DNA of 64,000 bases from Paraphysomonas bandaiensis. Taxonomy: Eukaryota > Chrysophyceae. The position numbers and the translations under genes are program-made. The DNA lies in contig CBFFRP010000043.1 of NCBI GenBank assembly GCA_965644295.1, positions 30,516 through 94,515 on the forward strand. Direction: 5' to 3'. The notes beneath the pieces were generated by a model. That model did no database searches. It had not been told where the DNA came from and worked only from the letters and a program-made list of their open reading frames with translations. Of the stretch, positions 12,777 through 25,704 are shown piece after piece. Each line of letters starts with the position of its first letter. Within the stretch, counting starts at the first letter, position 1.

Positions 12777-15700
12777 CTAATCAATATAAATTCGTGATTT
12801 GAATGCTTTCCTTTTCCTGTGCTCAATGAAATACAGCACGGCGCCTACAATGAAAAAGCTTGACCCAAATACAATGCCGACAATACTGATAACATACGCT
12901 CTGCCTGTTGAATAGCGTACAAAATTAGGTCAACACACAATTTTGAACTATTCAGATGACACACCTGGTCGGCTGTAGAAATGAGTCTGAAGCCGACGAA
13001 ACTCCTCATCAGTCATTGTTCGGCTCTCTTCCGTCCAAAATAGCGGAATGTATCCGAAGCACCCATATCCCGTACTAGCTGTGAACGTTTTCGTTGGACT
13101 GATACAACGTCCTTGACTTGAGAATAATATAGTGTGCAACGATGTTCTTTCCACTCGAATATTGTACTATATTAGCATGTTATAAGAAAGGGTTACAACG
13201 CTCCAGGCACGTACCATTTGCCTTTGTGCCATACGCAGAATTTTTCCTGTTATAGGGTCATAGTCTAAAAATGATCGATGTGCCCGTTGCTCCGTGATAT
13301 CAAGGCCAGTAACATGAAGATACTCGAATCCACCCCAGTCGTAATTTCCGTAATTATGTGGTGTGCCAATATATACAGGGAATCCAGCTAGCCGAGCTAG
13401 ACTCGCCATTCCAGTGGGTATTTCATACGGCATGCCGTAAGAATCCTTCGGGGTACCCAATGTCCCTAATATATTCCATGAGTAAGGTTCTTCCAAGTAC
13501 CTCCGCCCGATGATAACACCAGGCGACGTTGCATTTTCTTCATAAGCAGATCGGAAAGGACTTGTTATTGTCTGGAAGCGATCCCATGGTTCCAGTAAGC
13601 TTTGTCCAAGAATTAAACGGAATGAGTGAACACGGTTGAATATCGCTGCACCAGTTAATGTATCAAAGTCGGGCCCCTCCACTGTTCCTCTGTATGAATA
13701 CGGGTAATCCTGAAATCCATCCCATAGAAAAGGGCGTAGTTGCATTGAAGTGGACCCGTTAACAACCATTCCAGTGTCAAAGTAGTACATTGTGTCGTTA
13801 CCACGGTATTCAATAAGGTTCATTATCTCGTTAATATCCTTTTTACCAGAGTTGACAGTGTCAATACAGGAGGGGTAGAATCCAGGTGATCCGTAAAGAA
13901 ATCTACCCTGGCACTGGTAAAACTTCGTAAATTCATAATCGTCAGCATCCCATGCTGGGTAAAGGGTGAAGTACGGATTAATCATCGTGAAGACCTCATC
14001 TCTATGTGTGGCCACAATCTCTTGACCTGCTGAAGCTACGGTATCATTTTTATCATAGGGCCATATGAAACGACCTTGGTATATGAAAAACCTTTCCACG
14101 AAAAACTTCTCGAATGGGATACCACCATAATTCAGAATGATGGTATCGTTGGGAAGAGTTAGCTGTATACCAGCTTTGTTACAATGAAAATTTTGAATAC
14201 CGCATTCATCGTATGGGTTCTCTACACACTCAAACGATATATTATCAGCCTTGTGCTTTACACTGAGATATTTATTGACGCTGGCATCCGCATACCCCTC
14301 GAACAAAAGATTCTTCACTTGAACTGTTGTAAATAAGCCCGAGCGTTCAAACTCACAATTATCGTAGTTCGGACACCATAATCCCAGCTTTAACACGATT
14401 TCAATTACAAGGGAAAACATCATTTTCTCAACAATGATACCCCGACTTTTCGTGTAGGGATGAGCTTTACCGACAACAAAATTAAGGTCACATTGAATTC
14501 CCTCCACAGGACTTGTCATAGAAGTTTCGAATCTAGAGCACTCAGTCACCCAGTTATTTCGTTTTCGAATAGCCGTCGTACAGACATCATAAACATCCGT
14601 ATCGATGTACTGACACTGCTCAGCAGAGCTGTCTACATAGTGAGCCAGAATAGCACACACTTCTGACGCTTCTCCCTCGCAGGAGAAATCAGCGATATTG
14701 TTTTCTGCGAGATAGGCAACCTCTCCAACATCACCAACACCATTCACATACCTTTCACCGTCTCCGATAAGTGTGGTTGCCCTGTACATTATATGTTCCC
14801 GCAGAGCTACGCCAACGTCGTCTTCTCTTGTCAGAGCGTCAAGAACTATTTTGGCTTCTGTCACATTCGACAGGCGAGCATCAGGGTATCCAGAGCGCAA
14901 TGCCCATGCATAATACTCAATCAAGCCACGGTAGTAATCAAATTGACCAATATACCACATTCCATCTCTATATAGGTTGTAGGTGGAATACACACCCACA
15001 AGAGCTTCCGTAACGTAACCTCCGCCCCATTGGGCATATCCTAACTCCTCCCAATTGTCGATTGTGAACTCGTGCTCAAATGAATCCAGTTTGTATTTGT
15101 TTAAATAGCGAATTACATATTCATCATGAAATGCAGTTGATTCACGGTATACCTCATGAGCAAGGTACGAGATGTTGCAACCGAAGTAAATAAATTTATT
15201 TTTCTCAGTTTGGCTTTTCTTCGCAAAGTTTGCAGCCACCGCTGAAGCATTAATTTGAGCAATACCATCAGCTATGCTCGCTAATCCAGCAGGAAAAGTA
15301 AAAGTTGCACCCTCTTCCGCATAGTCGATATCCATACAGCTTGTTGGTTCTATACCAGGAATAATAATTTCCTTGCAGTAACGATACGAATTGTGGATCG
15401 ACGCTGCGTTGCCGTCATAGTAGAGGGAGTTCGGGTTCGTATTTACTTTACTCCCACGATCAATAAGACTAAACACAAGGTCATCAGTCATCGTATATGA
15501 CGACAGCGCCGATACAGCACCCCATTGCCACACACACATTACACCGAGCATGGAACACATTACAGGTTCAGATGTATACATCCATTCATCGTAAACTAAC
15601 GAGATCAGTTGGTTCTCGTATAGCTGCATCCACCGCACCTCCAAGTAGTAACAAATGACATGCAGCATCATCTCTGCACCGAAGAGCTTAGAGTTATCCG

Positions 15701-17004
15701 GGTTAGGGAAGCTTAAGGATGCCACAGTGTACAGGTACTGGTTATATATATCCTCCAGCTCATCGTCAGTCACCATGGCAGAGCTTTCTGGAAAAGGAAA
15801 CTCTGTAAATCCTAAGTACACTGACACTGCAATCCATCCAGGAAATCCTTCGTCAAGATTTAAAAATGATATATTACTAGAGGGATCAATAAGATATGGC
15901 ACAGTGGCATATGGAATATCGTCATCTGTCACATTTTTGAAGTATATTGAAGATGCAGGAATATCTGATCGAATTTGACGAAGGGCTTCACCAGCATTCC
16001 ACCGACAGTCCGTGGCATCGTACTTGTCCATTCCACAGTATGTAAGGGGAGTATAGGCACTCTCAGGAGCCAGGAAATCCTCTGCCATTTGCTCATCAGT
16101 GGATATATTGCGTACATACTCAAAAGACGTATTGATCATCTGGTGCACCTATGAAAAAAATAACCTTACAGCATATCGAATTAAAAGGTTATGATGTAAA
16201 AACTACTGCACAATCAGTTACCTACAAAACTGACAGCCTAAATGTTAATTCAAATACCTGCACAATAGTGCGAAACACATAGATCTCCTCCAAAGCATAA
16301 GGAACCAGGTGTGCTTTAGTCGCCTCCACAAAATCTACAGTTAGGATGGTTTTTAACGTTTGAAAAATTTCCACGGCATATTGAGATATCATCAAGTTCG
16401 GTCCTTCTTCTTCAGTTACTTTCAGATACAGAGGGTTTAAAATTGTCACCATATTATTCGGGTCTTGACAAATGCACTCTCCATTCTCACATGGATCCCC
16501 ATCTATAAGCTGATCCTTGTCCATGCGATAATACATACGTTGGCAAACTGTGGGATCTGTAACAGGTTTTAAAATGTTATACTCTTTGTAGGATATAGTT
16601 GACGAATCATTGGCATGGAATGATACATCATATTTGTAACTGTGTACTTGATAAGCATACGGCCCGGTTTCAACCATGGTCGGCTTGAAACCTCTCTGAA
16701 TTGTCGTCAGAGTATTCGAAATATTAAACACGTAAAACGAAAAAAGTTTCGTTTCTGCATTAGGTGTGTCAATAATAAAATTGTTGAATTCATCAGTACA
16801 TGTCCAATAATCTTCAACCTCCACCATTAAGTAATACGACAGTCTGCTGTTGAATATTTCACGAGAGAATATTTGAGGCCATATGAAGAAAAGGCAAACA
16901 AACGAACATATTCCAGCTAACATCAAGCATACTGATATATTTGTTTTCGTCTCTTTATAATGCCTCTCCCATTTCCTTTTCATACCATGCTGTAAGTGTT
17001 CCAT
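12777..17004 (-). CDS. CD36/LIMP-2 (scavenger receptor B) family protein with greatly enlarged ectodomain
   Basis: Four exons on the minus strand (16258-17004, 13215-16148, 12965-13166, 12777-12904) join in phase to 1,336 aa; the introns are 109, 48 and 60 nt. Seen: an N-terminal transmembrane segment at about residues 22-45 after a basic start; family blocks FSFYVFNI and KPTMVETGPYAYQVHSYK near the N-terminus; then, close to the C-terminus, YIGTPHNYGN, FLDYDPITGK, RQMYNIRV and GYIPLFWTEE. A C-terminal transmembrane helix (about YVISIVGIVFGSSFFIVGAVL) is followed by a short basic tail. Known: CD36-family proteins have two membrane anchors, an extracellular/lumenal ligand-binding loop and about 470-500 residues. 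Odd: about 800 extra residues lie between the N- and C-terminal family blocks. Inference: uptake or adhesion receptor at the surface or in endolysosomes. I am confident of the family, not of the ligand. Confidence 0.85.
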
Positions 17005-18020
17005 TATTAGACAGTGAAGGCCTCACTCAGACTATTCTGCTTTACTCTATTGACCTCAATATATAGTGATAGGTCAGCTATGACCTTTCCTCAGATTGTT
17101 TCCAATTGGGTACTAGACGGCTTCAACTATGGAAAACATGTCAACCTGGTGTGTTCAGCATGTCTATGAAGAGATTAGAATTAAAGCTGAATTTCTATAT
17201 ATAACAAACACGCACAACGGATGCGTATACATACAGAGCAGTTTTTGTCTACCTATTTGTGATATGGGAAATTATTTTATCATAAAAATGAGTATATTTC
17301 TTTATAAAACCCCTAGTTTTAAAGTTATAAATCCCAACCTTCTCTGTCGACTCTGTATATAAGCGTAGTACTGTATTATATTCAAGGACTTTCACTTCCT
17401 GCCTTCATATGGAGCGAAGTCTCCACACTCCTCTGCTCTGCTCTCACACATGCATACCATACAGAGTACTCGTCTATCATATAGAGCTGATATGATATGA
17501 GAAGTCGTGTACAGGCCTGTACATATATATTAATATATATATAGTAGTCATCCACTCACTTTAATGACATCAACACTATTCATATTTAACTATTATATTT
17601 CCCAACTGTTGTGGTTGTGAGTGCTGTCATCCCAAACATCCTATACATTACTATGGTAGGAAGTACTCTGGATTGCGAGAAACTACTGCATGCGTACGTA
17701 TACAGTGTCGTATCAGACATCTCAGTAGATGATTTCTTATATAACACAGAGCGAAGCAGCTGCAGCAGCTGTACTCGGCGAAGATGTCGACGATGCACAG
17801 TGTGATGGAGTCTATCAGGTACAGCACTCGTCCCCATCATATGCTTATGTAATATAAATATACAGTACGAATTGTAAAATGATAGAGTCACAACACCAGC
17901 TACTTGTGGACTGTATTGAGTGGCTTGGAGTGCACCAAATTGGCCACTCCGATTTCAGCGGTTCAATAAACGATATATTGTCGGGGTAGTGCGATAGACT
18001 CCGTTTTTTATGTATAGCTT
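17005..18020. other. Divergent intergenic region
   Basis: Lies between the starts of the CD36-like gene (minus) and the coiled-coil gene (plus), so it should hold both promoters. AT-rich, with a TATATATTAATATATATATA run at about 17524-17543. Small open frames here show no coding character. Confidence 0.4.
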
Positions 18021-19449
18021 ATGCTGTCGAGCAGGTCGAGAGAAGACTTCGACAGTGGTGGTATATTAGAAGATTTAGCGGGCTATTGCGAGGTAAATAT
18101 TACCATGGTTTTTATACAGATTGATGACCTAGTGTAGGAAATCTCTATATCGGCTGAAATATTTCACATGGGTCACATTGAGTGCGAAAAAAATATTAAT
18201 TTCGTGGACAATTGTTTAGTCAAATTAAAAGAGTGCGATGAAACTCTAGCGGACCTCTGGCGGAGTCAGCGTCGTTCTTTATTCAATGTGAGGGCAGTGT
18301 ATATGAATGAGTAGTTCGCAATGTCTACAACAGCTTAGTGCATCGCGTGATGTAAAGATGTGTACAGTATCATATTGTATCACTTGTAGCGATGTTGTAG
18401 TGTCTTACGTTTTGTAGAGTGAAGAGGTAGAAAAGAGCACGCAAAATATCGTCGTACTTGAAAGACAGTTGAAAACTTTCATTGAGCGTAGCCATTCTAA
18501 AGGTGACAATTGTGTTACAGATTACTTGCTGTGTTGTTGTTGCCTGTGATTGTATAGATGCGATTCGCGTATCGACTAGTATTTAATGGATTCGTGTATT
18601 ATTGAATATCTGATCTGTCGTCGTACGTAGGGAACGAAATTTCCAGTATTGCGGGACATCGTGAACGAGCGGATAATATTGCTGTGACCTCGAGAGAAAA
18701 CACAAGGTGGTCTATTGTGACACCCATGGAGAACGTGGAGGACATCGACGATACAGACGAGTCAGACACGGATGCAGTGTATGACAGGGTACAGAGTCAT
18801 AAAATTTATTCAAAATCCCGTCGAGATGATACCTCTAGTTATGATAATCAAGTAAAAAAGTTGTGGGGAAGGAACAATAAACGTGTTCGACGGGAAGCAC
18901 AAAAGGATACGTATCCTGATGATACAGTGGATGGTGATAATTATACTGATGATGAGAGACAATTACCTGGACGAGTATCTCGACAAGCTATAACAGCAGA
19001 AGGAAGAATTTTGCATCAGCATAGCAGTCCATCAGTATTGAAGACGGATGACCAGTCAGCAGATTCTAACGGTGGGAATGGTATAGGTAAACTATTTGAT
19101 GGCGCATTTAAAGCAACCCGTCGATTCACAATGGATGCAATGGCCAAGGTAGACCAAATGATAACTGATAGGAAGGCAAGAACAAGTAGTGCAATGGATT
19201 CTAGCTGTGAGCGGCTTACACTTAGAAGAGGTAGCGAGAATGAGGTAATCTAGTCATGTTGTGCATATCCACATTGTAGTTCCGCGCATTGCCTGCAGTA
19301 TGACGAACCAACTCATTTATATATATCAACAGGATGAGGGTGTATCAGCGTGGTGTCTTCATAGGTATGACGTTGCAGATTCGGAGTCAAGTGAAATGAA
19401 CACGAGAATCTCATGTGCCAAAGGGAGTGTTGTGGACTTGACCGATTAA
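18021..19449 (+). CDS. Hypothetical coiled-coil protein, 5 exons
   Basis: Exons 18021-18092, 18138-18287, 18418-18502, 18631-19244 and 19333-19449 join in phase to about 345 aa. Introns are 45, 130, 128 and 88 nt with GT...AG ends. The first half is charged and helical, with heptad-like regions (for example EKSTQNIVVLERQLKTFIER), which suggests a coiled coil. The second half is Asp/Ser/Arg-rich and probably disordered, with a short hydrophobic-basic segment IGKLFDGAFKATRRF. There is no signal peptide or membrane segment. I do not recognise the family. The two 128-130-nt introns are long for this window and could hide a small exon. Confidence 0.6.
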
Positions 19450-21599
19450 GCATTCAGGATGATCAATGGACAAATGTGTAAAAACATAGTTTGATCGATT
19501 TGGAAGTTTGTTTATGTAGTGTACATTATTATTTTATAACACCTTGACGTTTGTTTATATTGGTAATATTAAGATACTTGTACAATTGTAACGTAATGGT
19601 CACCAGATAATAGCCACAATCAATGGTTTCCAATCAATACTAGTTACTTATGCACTCGCACTGCCGTACGCTGTTGCAATGAAATGTGTGGTCCCTCCAG
19701 CCCTCCAGCACATATCGATTATTTTCATCATACCGATTACTGTTCCTCGAAATAATGAAGTAATTCTTACCACCTATGTACCATGGACCATAGACCACTA
19801 TTGAGTATCGACAAAATAAGAACCCTTTTCTATTAAACAGTAGTTCTTCAAGCTAATGTATTGCATATCAGCAGATCCAGATAAATTGTACTAGAATCAA
19901 TCAATTTTCAGAGACTAATATCGAAGAAGGAATTGTAATAGACATTTGATTTGTACTTTATCTGTTTAAAAACTGCTAAATAAGCAGTGAGTCTCACATT
20001 ATATCTCATAAGTTATGTTCATACAATACGTACATAGCGCACAGTATACTTCTTTTCACTAAATTATCTTGATTGTGATGTTTGTAACTCCATGATATGA
20101 TTTAAAATTCGTAGAGTTTCTGATTATTGATGCACATAAAAGCCGACAAAGAAAGAAAAAGAAAGCACGATGTTCTTACAAATCCCAGATATTTTATTAT
20201 TGTCACACTATTGCAATAGTGACATGACTACCCCTCAGAGAATCTGAAATGTAACTCTTTGAGTCGGGTCCAGAGGTTCATGAGATGCATCTCCTCCACC
20301 TGCCAGTAAATAGTCGCACACAGGTGACTATTCCTGAGTTTACTTCATATTTATCTTTAACATCAGTGCTTCTTTCATGTTGAAATACCCGCTTTTACGA
20401 GTATTTTGGGCATCGTAATGCACTGGCCGAAAAATAATGTTCGCAAAAGCGAATTAGCTTCTTCCATTTGTTACGAACAGACTATTTTCATAAAACCAAA
20501 CTGATGTCTACATAAAGAACATTGCAACTAAGATCCATCTACTGCTGTATGAGCATACAACAACCACCGCGCATATTATAGAACAGCGTGATAAGAATTC
20601 ACTATAAACCAACCAGATATGGTGAACTTGGAGTTCCCGCAGGCAATACGCAGAAAAGGTCAAGGTATTCTTGTGTTCGATTTGTATTGACGTGGATAAA
20701 GACAACGATGATAAGTTACCACCAAAAATACTTCCGATACCTGGCCCACGTGCTTGTTATCATTGATAGCAGCACCAGGCTGTACCATAACCGTTTATGT
20801 TCACGGAGATATAAATGAACCGCTCACCTAAAATGGAGCGTATGTTAAAGGAGCTCTAGAACATTCCTCTGCACACTCACAGCAACTCCTAGCTAGTTAT
20901 AGAAAGAGGTGCCACGTATAACACTTCTATTTGAGGAGTTGATACGAGTGGCTGCTTTGCTATATATTATGTTAACACGTAACCGTTCCATAGTATGACG
21001 AGTAGAGTCCAAGTCGCCGGTGCACATCAGAAGGTAAACACTGTGCAGTTGGAGTTCTCGTGCCTCATTCTAATCTGTTTCTTACTAGTCAGTTCTGCTT
21101 ATGTGGTGTTCAACAATTCCGCTTATTGCACGTTATAATTGTTACAGTTCGATCTATGTACATGCATGATAGCTACTGCTGTACATGCTGATAGACGGTT
21201 GGATCCTCTATCCTCGTGATCATATCCAATCAGAGGACCCCAATACACCCGGTATACCGTATACAGAGTACACACCACCCCGTACACGTATACGCGGTAT
21301 ACTACGTATACTTCGTATAGCTACTGGTTCGTACACCCACCTACACACCTACATGCACAACCTACATGTATATCTGTATGTATTGTACGCTGCTGTATTC
21401 AGAGTATACTACGTACACCTCAGTGTGTGGTGATGATGAGGGTAAACCAGAGTCGTTACGCAGAGATGGTATCTTTAAGCAATATGCATGTGTATGTAGT
21501 GCATGTATGCATGTGTATGTATGTATCTGTGTACACTCATAGCATAGTTATTATCCAACTCTCTCATATAATTATCTGTATTATCAATAGAAAAACGAT
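19450..21599. other. Intergenic, 2.1 kb
   Basis: Mostly AT-rich with no clear gene. A possible short minus-strand gene or relic is at 20229-20467 (separate entry). Upstream of the GTPase gene, 21250-21320 has clustered GTATAC palindromes and 21485-21535 has TGTATG-type repeats, like the 5' flank at 1288-1505. Confidence 0.4.
20229..20467 (-). pseudogene. Possible small coding relic
   Basis: Reading the minus strand, an ATG at 20467 opens about 27 coding-like codons (MEEANSLLRTLFFGQ...). A second coding-like block (STDVKDKYE) then joins across a 45-nt intron (GTAAAC...GGCAG) to VEEMHLMNLWTRLKELHF and a stop. The two blocks are in different frames and I found no acceptable intron between them, so this is either a frameshifted relic or an incomplete model. 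Family not recognised. Confidence 0.25.
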
Positions 21600-24500
21600 A
21601 TGGGGGCAGCAGCAACAACATTTGATGACCGTGTGAAGGACTGTGATACTCAAGATCTGGTTCTTAAGTTCCAGGAAGCCGTTCGACGGGCTGCAGGGAT
21701 AACAGACACAGATTCCTGTGGTGTTGATGGGGGACCATGTCAAAAAAAGCAGAAGTTACAAGATCTTTATAAAAAGTTTGATGAGAACGATGACGGTGTG
21801 CTGGATCAACATGAAATGGCGAAATTAATTGAACGATTGAGCTCTGAGTTGGACGGCAATGTCAAGACTGAGCTGAAGGATAACATGCAATCTCTTCTTC
21901 TTTCTCTTGCTGGAGACGATTCGTTTAGCATTTTATTTGATCAATTTATTCATTTTATGAAGAATGAGCCTAGTGTGTGTAATTCTCCTATTATAAGTAA
22001 GGAACCAAAGCGTGTTGTCTTCGTTGGACCCACAGGGGCTGGAAAGTCATCGCTATGCACGGTTTTAACTGGACAGAAGAAAAATAATTCTACTTTTGCA
22101 GTGAGTAGTAAATCTAGTTCCCAAACTACAGAGTGCAATGGTCTTAAGTTTAGATGGTTTGGGGATGATGATGAAGAAGAATTTTTCTGTGTAGATACCC
22201 CAGGGCTTGATGACGAACTGGGTAGAGACGAGAAGCATATTAATGATATCATTGAAACAATGCAAAAGCTAGAGTATGTGAATAGTATCGTTTTGGTCGT
22301 CAATGGACAGAGTACACGTTTTTCAACCTCACTGCAAAAGATGATTAAGGAATTCGAGAAGGCATTTACGAACAAGTTCTATGAGCACAGCTTCGTCGTT
22401 TTAACCAAATGGTTTATGAATGCGGATGCTGTGGAAGAGCGCGAAGAAGATGGACAAACTGAAGAAACGGTTGCGAAAGATCTAAATGAGAAGTTGTGCG
22501 GCTCAAAGAATTTGCTGTGTGGTAAAACTCTGCCGGTTGTGTTTGTTGATTCGTTTTATGAAAGACGTGACCCAAAAAATGGCAAAGCCCGACTTCTGAA
22601 AGTTAAGGAGAATGTTGGGAATACTGTCTTCCGCACTGCAGATTTATCAAAAGTAAAACCTAAGATAGTGGGCATTACGAATTCATCTCAGGTAGTACGG
22701 AGTGGCACGCCAATGTCTACTATGGTGGCGAAATTGTTTGATTCCACAGTTGATGTGAAGAGATGGGAATGTCGTCCTGATCTTCCCGCAGGATTGATAT
22801 TTTGTCCTGAGAATGGGCACATATTTGGTACCCCCGAGGCTGCAAGCGAACCTACTGATTATGAGCTATTTGCCGAGAGTGTGGGTGGGTGGAGTGAGGG
22901 GTTCCCCATCCGATTTGAAGTCGCGCACTCAGAAGGAGACATCAAAGCCATCGTTATGATGAATATGAAACATATTGAGGACGAATTGGAAGTGATGCTT
23001 CCACTAGAAGGAGAGGACATTCCGAAGGACGAGAATGCTATAAAAAGGATGATTTCGGCTTCTGATGAGACGAGCGAAAAACTAATCGTAGTGGCTATTG
23101 AGGAGCTTGAGAAGAATTATGGCAAGTTTTCGTCACTTCCGGAGCTGAAGAAAGTTTTCCGAGCCGAAGTAGAAAGGAAGTTAACACTACGACAAAACGA
23201 GTTTCTCAGACATCACCAGACCACGTTGGGAGAAAGCCGACAGCGTCTTCAAGCGGAAAAGGACTTAGAGATTCAGTTGATTCGTGACACAACTAATGTT
23301 GAGCAGTTGAAACGGTATATTGCTGCTGGTGAGCAGGTTCATGCTAGCGAAAAGTTATTAAATGATGCTAAGGCACACTTAGAGACAATTATACCATCTG
23401 CATGTTGTAATAAAGACTATGGGTGTGAGGTTGTAATGATAAAACGCGATCGAGTGGAGCATGAAAGGATTTGTTTGTTCGGTATGCCACTTCGAAATAA
23501 GTCCTCCGTTGAGATTACGAAGAGTGATAATACTGATGTATCTATCATTCTCGTCGCCAAAAGTAATTCGAACAGCGGATGGGAAGGAAACTACGAATAC
23601 GTTGAACAATATGACGGGTATGTAACGATAAATAGGAAGGAGCAGCGTCTGCAGAAGTTGCGGAAGATAGACATTAAAGCTCCTAAAGGAAAAGCGGTGA
23701 AGTGGGTCCTGTCCTATATGACCTCTCCAACTGGTGATGATACTGTCGCATTCACAAGCAGTAATGAAGCAGAAAAGCCCCTGGATGTTCGCTTTGACGA
23801 ATATACTATTGAAGCACCAGAGACTTATAGCTGGAAAGCGGGTGCAGAGACTTCTCGTCCATCCGGTAAAAGCTTGAAAATTCTCTATTTCGGAGGGAAG
23901 TGGTGCCCTTATTGCCCGTAAGTAATTTACACAATGATGTACTGCTTCTTTGACTTGGTTTTTAGACCATTTACCGCCAAGTTGTCACTCTTTTTTAAAG
24001 CAGTGCGTGAACAAAAAGGCGAGGATGCCATTGACGTTGTGTTCTTCTCCTCTGATCAAAACGAAACTGCTATGTTTGAGTACTTTTATCAAGAGCACGG
24101 CGATTGGCTGGCCCTACCATATTCAGAAAGAGGAACTAAGGAAGAAATGAGTTCAATGTATAAAATAACCGGCATTCCTGGATGCGTTGTTGTCAACAGT
24201 AGAATGGAAGAAGTGGAAGGACTTGAGTTACGTTCAATGCTGAGTAGCCTTCCTTCAACTCCAGGAAAAAAATTAAATGGCGAAGCCTTGAAAGTGTACG
24301 AGAAGCTTTGCAAGGCAGTCCGTGCTACTGATGAAGATGCCTTTTCAAGTCAGCAAAACATTAATGTTGATATATTTTGCAGTCTACGTTTTGCTGAGGC
24401 CCAAAAGGAAGCAGAGGATGTGCAGAAGATAATGAAGGAAAAGTATGACTTGAACTGTAAAATTATTCAGCCCCCAGTTGGAAATGATATTGCAGAAGAA

Positions 24501-24791
24501 GTGGCAACGACTCTTGACGCAGCGAAATTGGTACTCATATTTGGTACTGAGACGTATGGAAAAGGAACTGTTAGCTTCAGTACTAAGGAAGAGCTTCAGT
24601 TCGTGATGGATGAAAAGAAACCATTTTTCTTGCTGAAAATGTGCGACCGCTTTGCAGAGTCGCGTACCAGATTGTCATTACCTAATTCTGTAGCTTACTT
24701 TCCGTGGCCTGCTGGTACACCGATGCCAGAAAATCTGCCCGCTGAACTAATGGCAAGCTACGAGCATGCACTTTTGAATCCAACAGCATAG
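21600..24791 (+). CDS. Myristoylated EF-hand / AIG1-like GTPase / PIG / tryparedoxin / TIR-like multidomain protein
   Basis: Two exons (21600-23917, 23966-24791; 48-nt intron) encode 1,047 aa. Seen in order: MGAAAT, an N-myristoylation consensus; an EF-hand loop DENDDGVLDQHE (61-72); a GTPase domain with P-loop GPTGAGKSS (143-151), Walker B/G3 DTPG (199-202) and LTKW at the G4 position instead of TKxD; an Ig-like putative-Ig segment (about 356-441) with LPAGL and GHIFGTP; a charged helical region (about 455-600); a small Cys/His cluster (602-624); a thioredoxin fold with WCPYCP (768-773), like tryparedoxin/nucleoredoxin; and a TIR-like domain (about 904-1044) with VDIFCS, LIFGTETYGKG and TKEEL, where Glu982 matches the catalytic Glu position of TIR NADases. 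Known: AIG1/GIMAP GTPases and TIR domains act in immunity in several kingdoms. Inference: a Ca2+- and redox-responsive, membrane-tethered signalling protein. Confidence 0.85.
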
Positions 24792-24997
24792 TGTGTGTGT
24801 GCTTTCATATCACATGAAGTTACTGGCACATTATCGCCAACGTAAAAGTGTGAAATCTGCAACCCGTGTGTGGCGGTAAGATCTCCTAAAAGGGAAGCTG
24901 TGTTATTACTCCTTTTTTATTGTTTGATTACACGTGGGCTATTATGACCACAGTTGGAGTTTATGTTATGGATATCAAGAATATATTCAGTTGAAGA

Positions 24998-25470
24998 GTT
25001 ACCAATACTTTGACCTGTCAAATAATAAAGTACTCTTTCCTGTTGAGACATTACGCTATGGAATTTTTGTACTAATTTAATACATCTTCATTTACAAGGC
25101 GTTTTATACTCGACATCAGGCTTGCGTAACAGTTATTAGCATTGAAATTAGTTGGTAAAAACATTGCCTTAAATTCTACTGCTTTTCTGAATAGCTTTCT
25201 GAACTACAGTAACCTCATCTCAAAGATGGCGATTTGAGCGCAGAAGCATCAGCATTTCAAGGTGTCTATATATGTCATTCCCTTGCGAAAAGCAGGTATA
25301 AAAAATCACAAACATTTATAGTGCTACTATACGAATTCTTCATGCAACAATTTCGTGTTGGCAGTTTTGTTTTTTTACAAGTAGTAATTGTACCCGGACA
25401 TCATCTAGATCAAGCTGTTTTTCTCCATCTGATTGATAGATCAACTTTTCTAAATGACAGAAGCCCCCTA
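24998..25470. repeat. 473-bp direct repeat, copy 1
   Basis: Matches 26252-26724 at a constant offset of 1254 bp with no indel that I could see. It starts at GTTACCAATAC and ends at AAGCCCCCTA. It contains a short open frame (25234-25470) that is conserved only because the repeat is; I do not call it a gene. Confidence 0.9.
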
Positions 25471-25473
25471 CCG

Positions 25474-25665
25474 GTGAATGTCTGATTATTTAGCAATAGG
25501 CGTTGAGACCTTGCAGCAATTAGTGGCTAGAAGAATGCTAGTCATACTAGTTAGACCACTACCCGTAACTAATCAATACAAACTCTTTTATCCTACTATT
25601 TAACGCTACGAAAGCTGCTTGTGCGTCGCCGCAAGCACCAAGGTGCAACCACTTCCGTTCTTTTT
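25474..25665. mobile_element. MITE-like family fragment inside the insertion between the direct repeats
   Basis: Starts within 3 bp of the end of direct-repeat copy 1 with GTGAATGTCTG, then ATTTAGCAATAGGCG. It continues through TCCTACTATTTAACGCTAC to AAGCTGCTTGTGCGTCG, closely matching one arm of the element at 11988-12440. The opposite arm is not present. Confidence 0.6.
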
Positions 25666-25704
25666 GTGTGATATGAAATTCGCCTTTATCGTGTGTCCGT
25701 GGAC

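Noticed and set aside
25234-25485. 83-codon frame repeated at 26488
   Set aside because: Its duplication follows from the 473-bp direct repeat; the two versions differ at the C-terminus simply where the repeat ends.
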